Positions 21,487-30,515 are shown, counted from the first letter of the stretch. The stretch is 64,000 bases of DNA from Couchioplanes caeruleus (GCF_023499255.1 NZ_CP092183.1:5576501-5640500), one strand, 5' to 3'. Notes: generated from the sequence alone by a model not told the origin. Translations and numbers: made by a program.

Positions 21487-23573
21487 CGCTCTCCGCCTCC
21501 CTGCTGCGGACGGCCGGCTTCGCCGCGCTGTACCTGCTCGCCACCTGGCTGGGGCGGCAGACGATCATGGACGGCACCAACCTGAGCCTGGTGTGGCCGG
21601 CGGCGGGCGTCTCGGCGGTGTGGTTCCTGGCCCAGCACCGGTCGCGCTTGCGGGCCCTCGACGTGCTCGCCCTGTCCGTGGTCACGATGGTGGTGAACAC
21701 GGCGACCGGCGCGCCGCCCGCGCTCGCCGCGAGCTTCGTGGTGGCGAACCTCGTGCAGGCGGAGCTGTTCGGCCTGCTGTTCCGGCGGTGGCTGCCGCAC
21801 GCCTGGGGCGGCGGCGGCAGCCTGCCGATGAGCCGCCTGCCGGAGCTGTGGCGCCTGATCGCGGCGGCGTTCGTGGCCACCGCCGCCGGAGCGATGATCG
21901 GCCCCACGGCGGCCTGGCTGGTCAACGGCGTCTACTCACCGGCGTCCACCGCGGTGTGGCTGACCCGCAACACCGTCAGCATCCTGCTCATCGGCGCGGT
22001 CGGGCTGCGGCTGGGCTACGCCGTACGCCGGTGGCACTCCGAACACGCCGGCATCCGCGCGGTGCTGCGCGCGGAGCTGTCGGGCCTGACCCGGCGGCGA
22101 GCGCTGGAGTACGCCACCGTCGTCGTGGTCTCGGCGCTGACGTACACCGTCGCGTTCGGCATCGCCCACGGGTTGCCGCTGGCCTTCCCGCTGCTCGCGA
22201 TGACGGTGTGGGCGGGGCTGCGGCTGCGTACCGGGTTCGTGATCCTGCACGACCTGACGTTCGGGTCCGCCGCCGTGCTGTTCACGTTGCACGGCGTGGG
22301 GCCCTTCGCCCAGGTCCACGACAACGCGATGCGGGCGCTGATCGCCCAGGCGTTCGTCGGGATGGTGGCCGTGGTGGGGCTCGCGCTGGCGCTCGGCCGC
22401 GACGAGCGGGACCGGCTCCTCGCCGACCTGCGGGGCTCCGAGCAGGCGGCCGCCGAGCAGGCCACCGTGCTCGCCACGATCGTCGACGGCATGGCCGAGG
22501 GGCTGGCGGTGATGGACGGCCAGGGCCGGCTCATCCTGCGCAACCCGGCGAGCGGGCGGCTGCTCGGCGGCCTCGTCAGCACCACCGGCCACATGGCCGA
22601 CACCGGGTACTACGGGTTGTTCCACGCCGACGGGCACATGATCCCCGCCGAGGAGCTGCCGTTCCGGCGGACCCTGCGCACCGGGGAGCCGCACAGCATG
22701 GACATCGTGGTGCGCAACCCCTCCGTACCGGACGGACGTGTCCTGCACGTGGCGGCCACCCCGCTCCCCCACCCGATCAACGGTGAACCCTGCGCGGTGA
22801 GCATCTTCAGCGACGTCACGGCCGAGCGGCGGCACCGCGACGAGCTGGCGTCCTTCGCCGGCGTGGTGGCCCACGACCTGCTCAACCCGCTGGCCACCGT
22901 GGAGGGGTGGTCCGACGCCGGCATGACGGCCCTCGACGAGGCGCCCGAGCACCCGGCGGTCGACGATGCCCGCGACGGGCTGCGCCGCATCCGGCGAGCC
23001 GGGGTACGGATGCGGAACCTCATCAACGACCTGCTCGCGTACACGACCGCCCGGGACGCCGCGCTGGCGCCGGTGGACGTCCCGCTGAACACGCTGGTGG
23101 CCGAGCTGACCACGGCCCGCGTCGACCAGGCGGAGAGCGGCGGCGGTCCGGTGCCGCGGTTCCACGCCGACGACCTGCCGCCGGTGCACGCCGACCCGGT
23201 GCTGGTCCGCCAGGTGCTCGACAACCTCATCAGCAACGCGGTCAAGTACACCGCCCCCGGTACGACGCCAGAGGTCCGCGTCTGCGCGACCGCGGAGCAC
23301 GACGGCTGGGTACGGGTGGAGGTCCGCGACAACGGCATCGGCATCCCGGCCGGGCAGCACGGGCGGGTCTTCGACAACTTCCACCGCGCGCATCCGTCCG
23401 CCGGTTACGCGGGTACCGGCCTGGGGCTGGGCATCTGCCGGCGGATCGTGGAACGCCACGGCGGCACGATCGCCGCGGGGCCGAACCCCGGCGGCCGGGG
23501 CACGTGCATCACGTTCACCCTGCCGGCCGCCGCCGCGGTGCCCGCCGCGCACCAGCGGCACGCCTCGGTCTGA
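21483..23573 (+). CDS. MASE1-PAS sensor histidine kinase
   Basis: 696 residues. The first 310 form eight or so hydrophobic helices of the MASE1 sensor type. A PAS domain (about 345-450) follows, then HisKA with His464 (AHDLLNPLATVE) and an ATPase domain with N-box (NLISNAVKYT), G1 (DNGIGIP) and G2 (GTGLGLGI). The ligand is unknown. It is coupled to the single-domain regulator upstream. The stop is 3 bp from the convergent ChaB-like gene. Confidence 0.92.
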   Translation: MTLSASLLRTAGFAALYLLATWLGRQTIMDGTNLSLVWPAAGVSAVWFLAQHRSRLRALDVLALSVVTMVVNTATGAPPALAASFVVANLVQAELFGLLFRRWLPHAWGGGGSLPMSRLPELWRLIAAAFVATAAGAMIGPTAAWLVNGVYSPASTAVWLTRNTVSILLIGAVGLRLGYAVRRWHSEHAGIRAVLRAELSGLTRRRALEYATVVVVSALTYTVAFGIAHGLPLAFPLLAMTVWAGLRLRTGFVILHDLTFGSAAVLFTLHGVGPFAQVHDNAMRALIAQAFVGMVAVVGLALALGRDERDRLLADLRGSEQAAAEQATVLATIVDGMAEGLAVMDGQGRLILRNPASGRLLGGLVSTTGHMADTGYYGLFHADGHMIPAEELPFRRTLRTGEPHSMDIVVRNPSVPDGRVLHVAATPLPHPINGEPCAVSIFSDVTAERRHRDELASFAGVVAHDLLNPLATVEGWSDAGMTALDEAPEHPAVDDARDGLRRIRRAGVRMRNLINDLLAYTTARDAALAPVDVPLNTLVAELTTARVDQAESGGGPVPRFHADDLPPVHADPVLVRQVLDNLISNAVKYTAPGTTPEVRVCATAEHDGWVRVEVRDNGIGIPAGQHGRVFDNFHRAHPSAGYAGTGLGLGICRRIVERHGGTIAAGPNPGGRGTCITFTLPAAAAVPAAHQRHASV

Positions 23574-23576
23574 GCC

Positions 23577-23978
23577 TCACCGCCCGGTACGCGCCCGGCG
23601 GGTCTCGCGCTCGTTGGCCTTCTGGATCGCGTCGACGAGCTCCGGCTTGGTCATCCGGGACCGGCCGCGTACGTCCAGCCGCCGCGCCACGTCGAGCAGG
23701 TGCTGCTTGCTCGCGTGGGCGTCCACCCCGCCCGCGGTCGGCGCGTCGGTGTCGCGCCCGCCGGCGGCCCGCTCGTCGCTGGGTCCCTTCTCCGCCTTCG
23801 GTTCCCAGTGGTCGCCGACCTTCTCGAAGGAGTGCTTGACCGCCGAGAACGCGGTGCGGTGGGCGCGTTCGCCCTCGCCGTACTGTTCGACCGCGGAGTC
23901 GTGGGTCGCGGCCCAGGTGTCCTGGGCCTTGCGCGGTGAGCGCTTGAGCGTGCTCGGCATCTCGTCGCGTGCCGGCAT
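23577..23978 (-). CDS. ChaB-like protein with C-terminal Rho N-terminal-type/SAP-like motif
   Basis: 133 residues. The first 60 match the ChaB fold (STLKRSPRKAQDTWAATHDSAVEQYGEGERAHRTAFSAV region), in which conserved Trp and Ala residues pack three helices. The C-terminal 40 (SKQHLLDVARRLDVRGRSRMTKPELVDAI) are a Rho-N/SAP-like helical hairpin seen in nucleic-acid-binding proteins. AGGGAGGTGG precedes ATG 23978, a strong site. Function unknown; ChaB relatives are linked to ion transport and stress. Confidence 0.85.
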   Translation of the reverse strand: MPARDEMPSTLKRSPRKAQDTWAATHDSAVEQYGEGERAHRTAFSAVKHSFEKVGDHWEPKAEKGPSDERAAGGRDTDAPTAGGVDAHASKQHLLDVARRLDVRGRSRMTKPELVDAIQKANERETRRARTGR

Positions 23979-24045
23979 GGCCACCTCCCTGGCGACGGCT
24001 GTCGCCCGGGTGTGCCCGCGCCCGCCGGGCCGCAAACGAGACGAC

Positions 24046-24067
24046 GGCCCCTCCGTACGGAGGGGCC
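24046..24067. repeat. perfect 22-bp palindrome in a 310-bp divergent spacer
   Basis: The sequence starting GGCCCCTCCGT is its own reverse complement over 22 bases. It lies 68 bp upstream of the ChaB-like start and 222 bp from the next gene on the plus strand. The remaining spacer (23979-24288) shows no gene. Since both neighbours read away from it, it is not a terminator of either; an operator or a small-RNA end is possible. Confidence 0.6.
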
Positions 24068-24288
24068 GGTCGCCGACTCGACCGGGCGCGGGGATCGGCT
24101 GCCGCACACACCCGGGCGGTGTGATGATCACTTTGCCGCCCGGCGGTCACCTGAAACCGGATCAACGGGCATTCCACCGCCCGAGGCGGATGAATCGCCG
24201 GGTGCCCCGGTGGCTGAACGGTCACACTTGGGGTGCACGTGCCCCGGGGGCATTGCCCGCCACGGGACGGCGTTCGTACGTTGTCGCC

Positions 24289-24636
24289 ATGGATCTCGAG
24301 ACTCACGGCCGCGAGCGGGTCGCGTCGGCGGCCCACCTGGCCCTCGCGCAGTGGTGGGCGCGGCTGGGCGGGCACGGCGCCGCGGCGATGCGGGCGCTGC
24401 CCGGGCTGGCTGCCGAGGTCGATCAGCACATCGCCGAGGTGCGCCGGCAGCTCACCGACGCGCGCGGCGGCGGCCTGCACCCGGTGACGCTGGCCGCGTA
24501 CGCCGACGGGGTCGCCGACGTCGCCACCCGCCGGGGCTGGTCGCCGCAGCACACCCCCGCCGACGGCTGGGCGCGGGCGCCGTGGCCGTCCGTACGCCTG
24601 CTGGCGGTCTGCCTGCTGGCCGGCGCACCCGCGTAA
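24289..24636 (+). CDS. conserved actinobacterial protein of unknown function
   Basis: 115 residues, mostly helical: an amphipathic N-terminal half (HLALAQWWARLGGHGAAAMRALPG) and a hydrophobic C-terminus (VRLLAVCLLAGAPA). It has the look of the small DUF6401-type proteins of actinomycetes, but I cannot confirm that. Coding-frame codon use is typical of the neighbours. No strong ribosome binding site is seen before ATG 24289. It ends at a bidirectional terminator. Confidence 0.65.
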   Translation: MDLETHGRERVASAAHLALAQWWARLGGHGAAAMRALPGLAAEVDQHIAEVRRQLTDARGGGLHPVTLAAYADGVADVATRRGWSPQHTPADGWARAPWPSVRLLAVCLLAGAPA

Positions 24637-24651
24637 CCGCCCGGACACGGC

Positions 24652-24683
24652 TGCGGGCCCGCGGAGGAATCCGCGGGCCCGCA
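24652..24683. terminator. bidirectional hairpin terminator
   Basis: A perfect 13-bp stem (TGCGGGCCCGCGG and its complement) with a six-base loop lies between the convergent genes ending at 24636 and 24705. There is no U-run, as is common in actinomycetes. Confidence 0.8.
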
Positions 24684-24704
24684 CTGTTCTGCCGTGCCGG
24701 AGCG

Positions 24705-25343
24705 TCAGGAACGGGCGTCGCTGAACGCGCGCTTGCTCTGCTCCTGGGCGTCCTGCGCCGAGGACTGAGCCTGCTGCTTGGTCGTCTGCGCGGCGTCCTG
24801 CGCGGTCTCCTTCAGCTGGCCGACGGCCTGCTGCACCGTGCCGGACATGTCGTCCTTCATCTCGGTGGCGACCTCCTTGACCCTGTCGGTCAGGTCGCCG
24901 CTGTGCTCCTTGAGCTGCGCACCGGCGCGCTTCTCGGCGTCGCTGGCCGGGATCAGCGTCGCGGCCAGCATGCCCACGCCGAACGCGATGATGCCGGCGG
25001 CGAGCGGGTTGCCCTGTGTCTGCTGGGTCACCGCCTGCGGGGCGCTGCGCACCGACTCGGCCACGCCGTGCGCCTTGTCGGAGACCTGGCTGCCCAGCTC
25101 CGACGCCTTGTCACCCAGCTGGGACGCCGTGTCCTGCACGGTCCCGGCCGCGGAGTGCGCGGCGCTCGAGGTGCTGTGCCGGGCCTGTTCGGTCGTACCC
25201 ATGACCTTCTCCTTCACCGCGGTCCACCGCCGCTGCGCGACCTGCTTGGGGCTGGTCTTCTCGGCCAGCATGTCCACGTCGCGCGTCAGCGAGGCGCGCG
25301 TCTGCTCGATCTGCTGCCTCAGCCGGTCGGGTTCTTCAGCCAT
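24705..25343 (-). CDS. DUF3618-type membrane-associated protein
   Basis: 212 residues. The N-terminus (PDRLRQQIEQTRASLTRDVD) is the DUF3618 signature, which is the first 50 residues here. A hydrophobic helix (NPLAAGIIAFGVGMLAATLI) lies near 120-140. The rest is long helical repeats rich in Ala, Gln, Lys and Asp, resembling apolipoprotein/LEA-like coiled coils. AGGAGG precedes ATG 25343. It is last in a three-gene operon and probably sits at the membrane in stress response. Confidence 0.85.
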   Translation of the reverse strand: MAEEPDRLRQQIEQTRASLTRDVDMLAEKTSPKQVAQRRWTAVKEKVMGTTEQARHSTSSAAHSAAGTVQDTASQLGDKASELGSQVSDKAHGVAESVRSAPQAVTQQTQGNPLAAGIIAFGVGMLAATLIPASDAEKRAGAQLKEHSGDLTDRVKEVATEMKDDMSGTVQQAVGQLKETAQDAAQTTKQQAQSSAQDAQEQSKRAFSDARS

Positions 25344-25738
25344 TGCGCGTCCTCCTTGATCGTGTCGACGGTGCGGCGGGGCATGGGGTCGACGGTCTTG
25401 AGCTTCTTGCGGCCGTTGAGGAACAGCACCGCGCCGGCGGCGCCCCACAGGGCGGCGACGATGAGCGCGGCCCAGCCCGGGTCCATCACGTTGCTCAGCG
25501 CGGCCACGAGGGCGAAGCTGAGCAGCACGATGACCATGTAGCCGGCGAACGCGGCGCCGCTGAGCATGCCGGCGGCCTTGCCCGCCTTGGTGGCCTCCTG
25601 CTTCAGCTCGGCCTTCGCGAGCTCCACCTCCTGGCGGAACAGCTGCGACAGGTCGTTGCTGATGTTGCCGATCAGCTCCCCGATCGACGTCTCCGCCACG
25701 TCCTCGTGGTGGCCGGGGCGGTTCGCGGTGGTCGTCAT
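25319..25738 (-). CDS. phage-holin-superfamily III/DUF1469-type membrane protein
   Basis: 139 residues with a cytoplasmic amphipathic N-terminus (SIGELIGNISNDLSQLFRQEVELAKAEL region), two hydrophobic helices (about 60-82 and 88-105) and a basic tail. This is the actinobacterial Holin-X/DUF1469 layout. It overlaps DUF3618 by 25 bp and the upstream gene by four. Despite the family name there is no phage context; a role in envelope integrity is likely. Confidence 0.85.
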   Translation of the reverse strand: MTTTANRPGHHEDVAETSIGELIGNISNDLSQLFRQEVELAKAELKQEATKAGKAAGMLSGAAFAGYMVIVLLSFALVAALSNVMDPGWAALIVAALWGAAGAVLFLNGRKKLKTVDPMPRRTVDTIKEDAQWLKNPTG

Positions 25739-26499
25739 CGGGTGCCTCCCGGCAGGTCGGTCGAGTAGCCCTCGTCGGCGACGACCGGCGTGCCGGTGCC
25801 GGTGGAGGCGTACGTGGAGCCGTACACCGCCGTGTTGGCCGTGGTGGCGCCGATGTCGTACGCGTCCGCCGGGGTGTAGCCGGTGGTCCCGTACGCCTCG
25901 GTGGTCCCGTAGGTCCCGGTGGTGGCGGGGGTCCCGTAGGCCGTGGTGTCCTCGGCGCGCGAGACGAAGGTGTCGCCGGCGGGCTTGCCCGCGGTGTCGT
26001 CGGCCTTCATCACGCCCTTGCCGAGCCGCCCGACCACGAAGCCGGCCGCCAGCGCGCTCGCGAGGAACGCACCGGGACGCCGCCGGGCGAAGTCGGTGAC
26101 CTCGCGCAGCACACCCTCCGGCCCGTTGCTCTCGAGGTAGTCGGCGAGCTGCCGGCCGCTGTCGGCCACCCGCGACACCACGGTCGCGGCCGGCGAATCC
26201 TGCCGCTCGCCGCGCATCTCGTCGAGGTGGTCGGCGGTCTCGCGGATCGTGGTCACCAGCTTGTCGTGCTGCGTACGGGCCTGCTCGCCGACCCGGTCGC
26301 GCACCTCGGCGGCCACCGAGCGGGCCTGCGAGGCGGCCTCGGCCGCGACGCGCTGTGCCTGGTCCTTCGCGGTACCGGCGACCTCGCTCGCCGCCTGTCC
26401 CGCCGCCCCGGCGCTCTGCCCCGCCACCTGTCTGGCCGCGGAGGTCTCCTGCGCGTGGGCGCCACCGGACGCGTACATGCCTGCGCGTGGATCGGTCAT
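25735..26499 (-). CDS. helical envelope-stress protein with Tyr/Gly/Thr-rich tail
   Basis: 254 residues. Residues 15-100 are long Ala/Gln-rich helices. A segment near 115-165 (DYLESNGPEGVLREVTDFARRRPG, then a hydrophobic helix) matches the partner of DUF1469/DUF3618 operons. The last 80 residues are low complexity, with repeated YGT and TTG units. AGGAGG lies six bases before ATG 26499. It is the first gene of the three-gene operon. Confidence 0.8.
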   Translation of the reverse strand: MTDPRAGMYASGGAHAQETSAARQVAGQSAGAAGQAASEVAGTAKDQAQRVAAEAASQARSVAAEVRDRVGEQARTQHDKLVTTIRETADHLDEMRGERQDSPAATVVSRVADSGRQLADYLESNGPEGVLREVTDFARRRPGAFLASALAAGFVVGRLGKGVMKADDTAGKPAGDTFVSRAEDTTAYGTPATTGTYGTTEAYGTTGYTPADAYDIGATTANTAVYGSTYASTGTGTPVVADEGYSTDLPGGTR

Positions 26500-26677
26500 A
26501 TCCAGCCTCCTGAGCATGATCGGCTCTCTGTCGCGATCTCGTCTACCCGCGTTTGACCAGGGACAATCCCACCGGGCCGGACTTTTCGATCGGCCACCGA
26601 CGGGGTATCGGGGTTCTTCTCGACCGGCGCGGCCGCCGCGACCGGCTTAGGATCTCCCCGGACCAACCGGAGGCACG

Positions 26678-29134
26678 ATGGATCGCATCGCCGACATCTG
26701 GGGACCACGGACCCCACACCCCCGCGGCACGGTCTGGCCGGCGCGCGTCGACCAGTACCTCGCCGACGGGATCACCGAAAGTGACGTCGATCGGTGGGTG
26801 CTCAGCGCCTGCCTGCTCTGCAGCAACGGCTGCGGCTGCGACATCGCGGTCAAGGACGGGCGCATGGTGGGCATCCGCGGCCGGGCCACCGACGTGGTGA
26901 ACCACGGCCGGCTCGGCCCCAAGGGCCTGTACGGCAGCACCGCCTGGGCGCATTCCCCCGACCGGCTCACCCGCCCGCTCGTCCGCGAGCACGGCCAGCT
27001 CGTCGAGACCGACTGGGACACGGCCATGGCCCGCGTCACCGAGGTCTCCCGGCGGTTGCTGGACGAGAAGGGCCCGCTGTCGCACGGCTTCTACACCAGC
27101 GGACAGCTGTTCCTGGAGGAGTACTACACGCTGGCGGTCATCGGCAAGGCCGGCATCGGCACGCCGCACATGGACGGCAACACGCGGCTGTGCACGGCGA
27201 CGGCCGCCGCGTCGTTCAAGGAGTCGTTCGGGGCGGACGGGCAGCCCGGGTCGTACACCGACATCGAGCACTGCGACGCGATCTTCCTGTACGGCCACAA
27301 CATGGCCGAGACGCAGACGGTGCTGTGGTCGCGGATCCTCGACCGGACCCGCGCCGCCGACCCGCCGGTGATCGTGTGCGTGGACCCCCGCCGTACGCCG
27401 GTCGCCGCCGAGGCCGAACGCACCGGCGGCGTGCACCTGGCCCCGCGGGTCGGCACCAACCTGGCCCTGATGAACGGGCTGACCCGCGAGCTGTTCGTCA
27501 ACGGCTGGGTCGACGAGGAATGGGTCGCTGAGCACACGCTCGGCGTGGACGACCTGCGCGCCGTGGTCGAGCCGTACACCCCGGAGGAGGTGGCGCGGAT
27601 CTGCGGTGTGGACGCCGGCGACGTGCGGCGGGCGGCCCGCATCTTCGGCACCAGCAGCGAGGTGCTCTCCACCGTCCTGCAGGGCTTCTACCAGTCGCAC
27701 CAGGCCACCGCGTCGGCCGTCGCCGTGCACAACCTGCACCTGCTGCGCGGGCTGATCGGGCGCCCGGGCTCCGGCATCCTGCAGATGAACGGGCAGCCCA
27801 CCGCGCAGAACAACCGGGAGACCGGCGCGGACGGCGACCTGCCCGGCTTCCGCAACTGGGACAACGAGTCCCACATCCGCGAGCTCGCCGGGCTGTGGAA
27901 CGTCGACCCGCTGACGATCCCGCACTGGGCCCCGCCGACGCACGCCATGCAGATCATGAGCTATGCCGAGGAGGGCTCGATCGGGTTCCTCTGGATCTCG
28001 GCGACGAACCCCGCGGTGTCCATGCCGGAGTCGGCCCGCATCCGCCGGATCCTCGGCGGCGACCAGTGTTTCGTGGTCGTGCAGGACCTGTTCCTGACCG
28101 AGACCGCCCGGCTGGCCGACGTCGTGCTGCCCGCCGCCGGCTGGGGCGAGAAGACCGGGACCTTCACCAACGTCAACCGTACGGTGCACCTGTCCGAGCA
28201 GGCCGTGCAGCCGCCCGGCGAGGCCCGCAGCGACCTCGACATCTTCCTGGCGTACGCGACAGCCATGGACTTCCGGGACGCCGCGGGCGAGCCGCTGATC
28301 CGCTGGCGCACCGCCGAGGAGGCGTTCGAGGCGTGGCGCGAGGCGAGCCGCGCCCGCCCGGTCGACTACACCGGACTGTCGTACGCGAAACTGCGCGGCC
28401 CGACGGGCATCCCGTGGCCGGTGAACGAGGACGCCCCGGAGGGCACCGACCGGCTCTACGCCGACGCGGTGTTCCCGACGGCCACCGACTACTGCGAGAC
28501 GTACGGCCACGACCTGCTGACCGGCGCGTCCGTGACCGAGCAGGAGCACCGGGCGTTGCGGCCCGACGGGCGGGCGTTCCTCAAGGGCGCGGCGTGGACG
28601 CCGCCGCACGAGGAGACCAGCGACGAGTACCCGCTGCTCTACACCACCGGCCGTACGGTCTACCAGTTCCACACCCGTACGAAGACGAGCCGGTCCCGGT
28701 CGCTGAACGACGCCGCGCCGCAGTCCTGGGTGGAGTTGTCCCCCGCCGACGCCGCCGGGCTGGGCATCGCCGAGGGCGACCTGGTCCGGGTCGAGTCGCC
28801 TCGCGGGTCCATCGAGGTGAAGGCCCGCGTCGGGCAGGTCATGCCGGGTGCGGTGTTCGCGCCGTTCCACTACGGCTCGGCCGGTGACGATCCGCCGGGG
28901 CAGGCCAACGAGCTCACCATGACCGTCTGGGATCCGGTGTCGAAGCAGCCGTACTTCAAGACCGCGGCGTGCCGGGTGACGAAGCTGCGCGACGGCGACG
29001 GGCCCGCCCCCGCTCCCACCACGGCCGGGTCCGCGCCGGCGGGCGCCGGGGTGCCGCCGACCGCCGGGGGCGCCGCCACGACGAGCCGGTCGGTGCCCAC
29101 GCCGGCGTACCCGAACGACCCGGGAGCGTCCTGA
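26678..29134 (+). CDS. molybdopterin-dependent oxidoreductase (formate dehydrogenase/nitrate reductase-like)
   Basis: 818 residues of the DMSO-reductase family. The N-terminal 4Fe-4S region has Cys45, Cys48, Cys52 and Cys54 in CLLCSNGCGC. The position that normally holds the fourth cluster cysteine (GRLCxKG) is Gly80 in GRLGPKG. Cys172 (NTRLCTATA) is the likely Mo ligand. The C-terminal dinucleotide-binding domain (about 625-740) is complete. There is no twin-arginine signal, so it is cytoplasmic. The last 60 residues are a Pro/Ala/Thr-rich tail. Its stop overlaps the next start by one base. The substrate is unknown. Confidence 0.88.
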   Translation: MDRIADIWGPRTPHPRGTVWPARVDQYLADGITESDVDRWVLSACLLCSNGCGCDIAVKDGRMVGIRGRATDVVNHGRLGPKGLYGSTAWAHSPDRLTRPLVREHGQLVETDWDTAMARVTEVSRRLLDEKGPLSHGFYTSGQLFLEEYYTLAVIGKAGIGTPHMDGNTRLCTATAAASFKESFGADGQPGSYTDIEHCDAIFLYGHNMAETQTVLWSRILDRTRAADPPVIVCVDPRRTPVAAEAERTGGVHLAPRVGTNLALMNGLTRELFVNGWVDEEWVAEHTLGVDDLRAVVEPYTPEEVARICGVDAGDVRRAARIFGTSSEVLSTVLQGFYQSHQATASAVAVHNLHLLRGLIGRPGSGILQMNGQPTAQNNRETGADGDLPGFRNWDNESHIRELAGLWNVDPLTIPHWAPPTHAMQIMSYAEEGSIGFLWISATNPAVSMPESARIRRILGGDQCFVVVQDLFLTETARLADVVLPAAGWGEKTGTFTNVNRTVHLSEQAVQPPGEARSDLDIFLAYATAMDFRDAAGEPLIRWRTAEEAFEAWREASRARPVDYTGLSYAKLRGPTGIPWPVNEDAPEGTDRLYADAVFPTATDYCETYGHDLLTGASVTEQEHRALRPDGRAFLKGAAWTPPHEETSDEYPLLYTTGRTVYQFHTRTKTSRSRSLNDAAPQSWVELSPADAAGLGIAEGDLVRVESPRGSIEVKARVGQVMPGAVFAPFHYGSAGDDPPGQANELTMTVWDPVSKQPYFKTAACRVTKLRDGDGPAPAPTTAGSAPAGAGVPPTAGGAATTSRSVPTPAYPNDPGAS

Positions 29135-29607
29135 TGCAGCTCGCGATCTACCTCGCGCTGGCGCACCGCGCCGAGCAGACCCTCGCGGACTCGTTCCGGG
29201 TCGTCGGCGAGGGCCACAAGAAGCACCCCGACGTGCTGTTCACCTGCCGCACGCTGGCCGGGATGAGCGACGAGCACGTCCGGCGGCTGGCGCCGATCGT
29301 GCAACGCTACGGCGAGCGCGACGACGCCGACACCGACGAGCCGGAGCGCCTGCACGCGGCCGGGCTCGCCGAGGTGCGCTCCGGGCCGGTCGGCCTGCTG
29401 CGCGACCTGCAGGACCTGCACGTGCTCGGCACGCTGGTGCAGACCACGTGGACCGTGGTCGCGCAGGCGGCCCAGGGCCTGCGCGACCATGACCTGCTGG
29501 AGCTCGCCGAGCACGCCAACGGCGAGACGTCGCGCCAGCTGTCGTGGCTCAACACCCGGATGAAGGCCGCCGCCCCGCAGGCGCTCATCGTCGCGTCCGG
29601 GGGCTGA
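29134..29607 (+). CDS. helical partner protein of the molybdoenzyme, function unknown
   Basis: 157 residues, predicted mostly helical with several His, Glu and Cys residues (HRAEQTLADSFRVVGEGHKKH, CRTLAGMSDEHVRRL), reminiscent of a ferritin-like four-helix bundle. I do not recognise a named family. ATG 29134 overlaps the molybdoenzyme stop by one base (TGATG), so the proteins are made together. It may be an electron or iron partner or a chaperone; that is inference from context. Confidence 0.75.
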   Translation: MQLAIYLALAHRAEQTLADSFRVVGEGHKKHPDVLFTCRTLAGMSDEHVRRLAPIVQRYGERDDADTDEPERLHAAGLAEVRSGPVGLLRDLQDLHVLGTLVQTTWTVVAQAAQGLRDHDLLELAEHANGETSRQLSWLNTRMKAAAPQALIVASGG

Positions 29608-29609
29608 CG

Positions 29610-29807
29610 ATGGCCGGTGAGGACACGGTGGAGCGGCTGCGCCGCTGGGAGAATTCCGGCGCCACCTGGGAGGTGCTCGCCCGTGGCGCCGACGGGATCG
29701 TCATCGCGCTGCTGAGCTGCGACGCGGGCGAGGAGATGGACCGGCTCGCCTCCGCGGACCGGGAGCTGCTGGACTACGTCGGCGACCGCAGCCGCAGCGA
29801 CGAATGA
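29610..29807 (+). CDS. small conserved protein of the molybdoenzyme operon
   Basis: 65 residues. It starts MAGEDTVERLRRWENSG and has a Trp, a Cys and an acidic C-terminus. It begins 2 bp after the previous stop and ends 2 bp before a strong terminator, so it closes the three-gene operon. No motif suggests a function. Confidence 0.7.
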   Translation: MAGEDTVERLRRWENSGATWEVLARGADGIVIALLSCDAGEEMDRLASADRELLDYVGDRSRSDE

Positions 29808-29809
29808 CG

Positions 29810-29840
29810 AAGGGCCGCACCCCCGCCGGGTGCGGCCCTT
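29810..29840 (+). terminator. intrinsic terminator of the molybdoenzyme operon
   Basis: A perfect 13-bp stem (AAGGGCCGCACCC and its complement) with a five-base loop starts 2 bp after the stop. It is also near the convergent DoxX gene end (29859) and can serve both strands. Confidence 0.85.
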
Positions 29841-29858
29841 CGTTGCTGTCCGGTCCGG

Positions 29859-30452
29859 TCACTTCAGCCAGGGGAGGCGCTTGACGATCGTCAGGCGGCT
29901 CCACAGCCGGCCCAGGCCGAGCGTGTCACCGGCCGAGGTGAGGGCGATCAGCACCAGCACGCCGGCGTAGATCAGGTGGTCGTCCATGAAGGGGTTGTTC
30001 TCCGGGGGGAGCACGGCCGACCACATCATGACCAGCAGCAGGCTGCCCGCCACCGCGGCGGCCCGCAGGCCGATGCCGAGGATGAGCGCGGTGCCGATCG
30101 CGGCGAGGCCGAGCATGAACATCCAGTCGGCCCAGGCTGCGCCGGCGATGCTGTGGTAGAAGCCCTCGAGCGGGCCGGCGACGGCGTTGCCGAGGAAGCC
30201 CTTGGTGGGGCTGCCGCCGTTGATCCAGGCGCCCTTGTCCGGGGTGGCCATGCCGAGGCCGAACACCTTGTCGATGAAGGCCCAGAGGAACACCCAGCCG
30301 AGGGCGAGGCGCAGGGCGGCGAGGGTGTAGCGGGCGGCCTTGCGGCGGGTGGTCTCGGTGACGGTGGCACCGGTCGCGCCGATCGACACCCTGGTGCCGT
30401 TGATCTCGGTGCTGATGGTGCTGGGGGCTTCGGCGTGCGGGACGGCGGTCAT
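29859..30452 (-). CDS. DoxX-family membrane protein
   Basis: 197 residues with four hydrophobic segments (about 45-65, 105-125, 130-150, 160-180) and the DoxX pattern LALGWVFLWAFIDKVFG in the first helix. DoxX proteins associate with quinone-linked and thiol-stress functions. ATG 30452 follows GGAAGGA at ten bases. The reading frame of the gene upstream runs into this one in another frame (see 30516). Confidence 0.88.
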   Translation of the reverse strand: MTAVPHAEAPSTISTEINGTRVSIGATGATVTETTRRKAARYTLAALRLALGWVFLWAFIDKVFGLGMATPDKGAWINGGSPTKGFLGNAVAGPLEGFYHSIAGAAWADWMFMLGLAAIGTALILGIGLRAAAVAGSLLLVMMWSAVLPPENNPFMDDHLIYAGVLVLIALTSAGDTLGLGRLWSRLTIVKRLPWLK

Positions 30453-30515
30453 GGCGTCCACGTCCTTCCTGGTTCGTCGTGGCACACCTATTCCATCCCG
30501 CCGCAGAGACGGTGA

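Noticed and set aside
25319..25738. A prophage lysis cassette suggested by the holin-like protein
   Set aside because: No endolysin, structural or replication phage gene occurs nearby, and the family is a general membrane family of actinomycetes.
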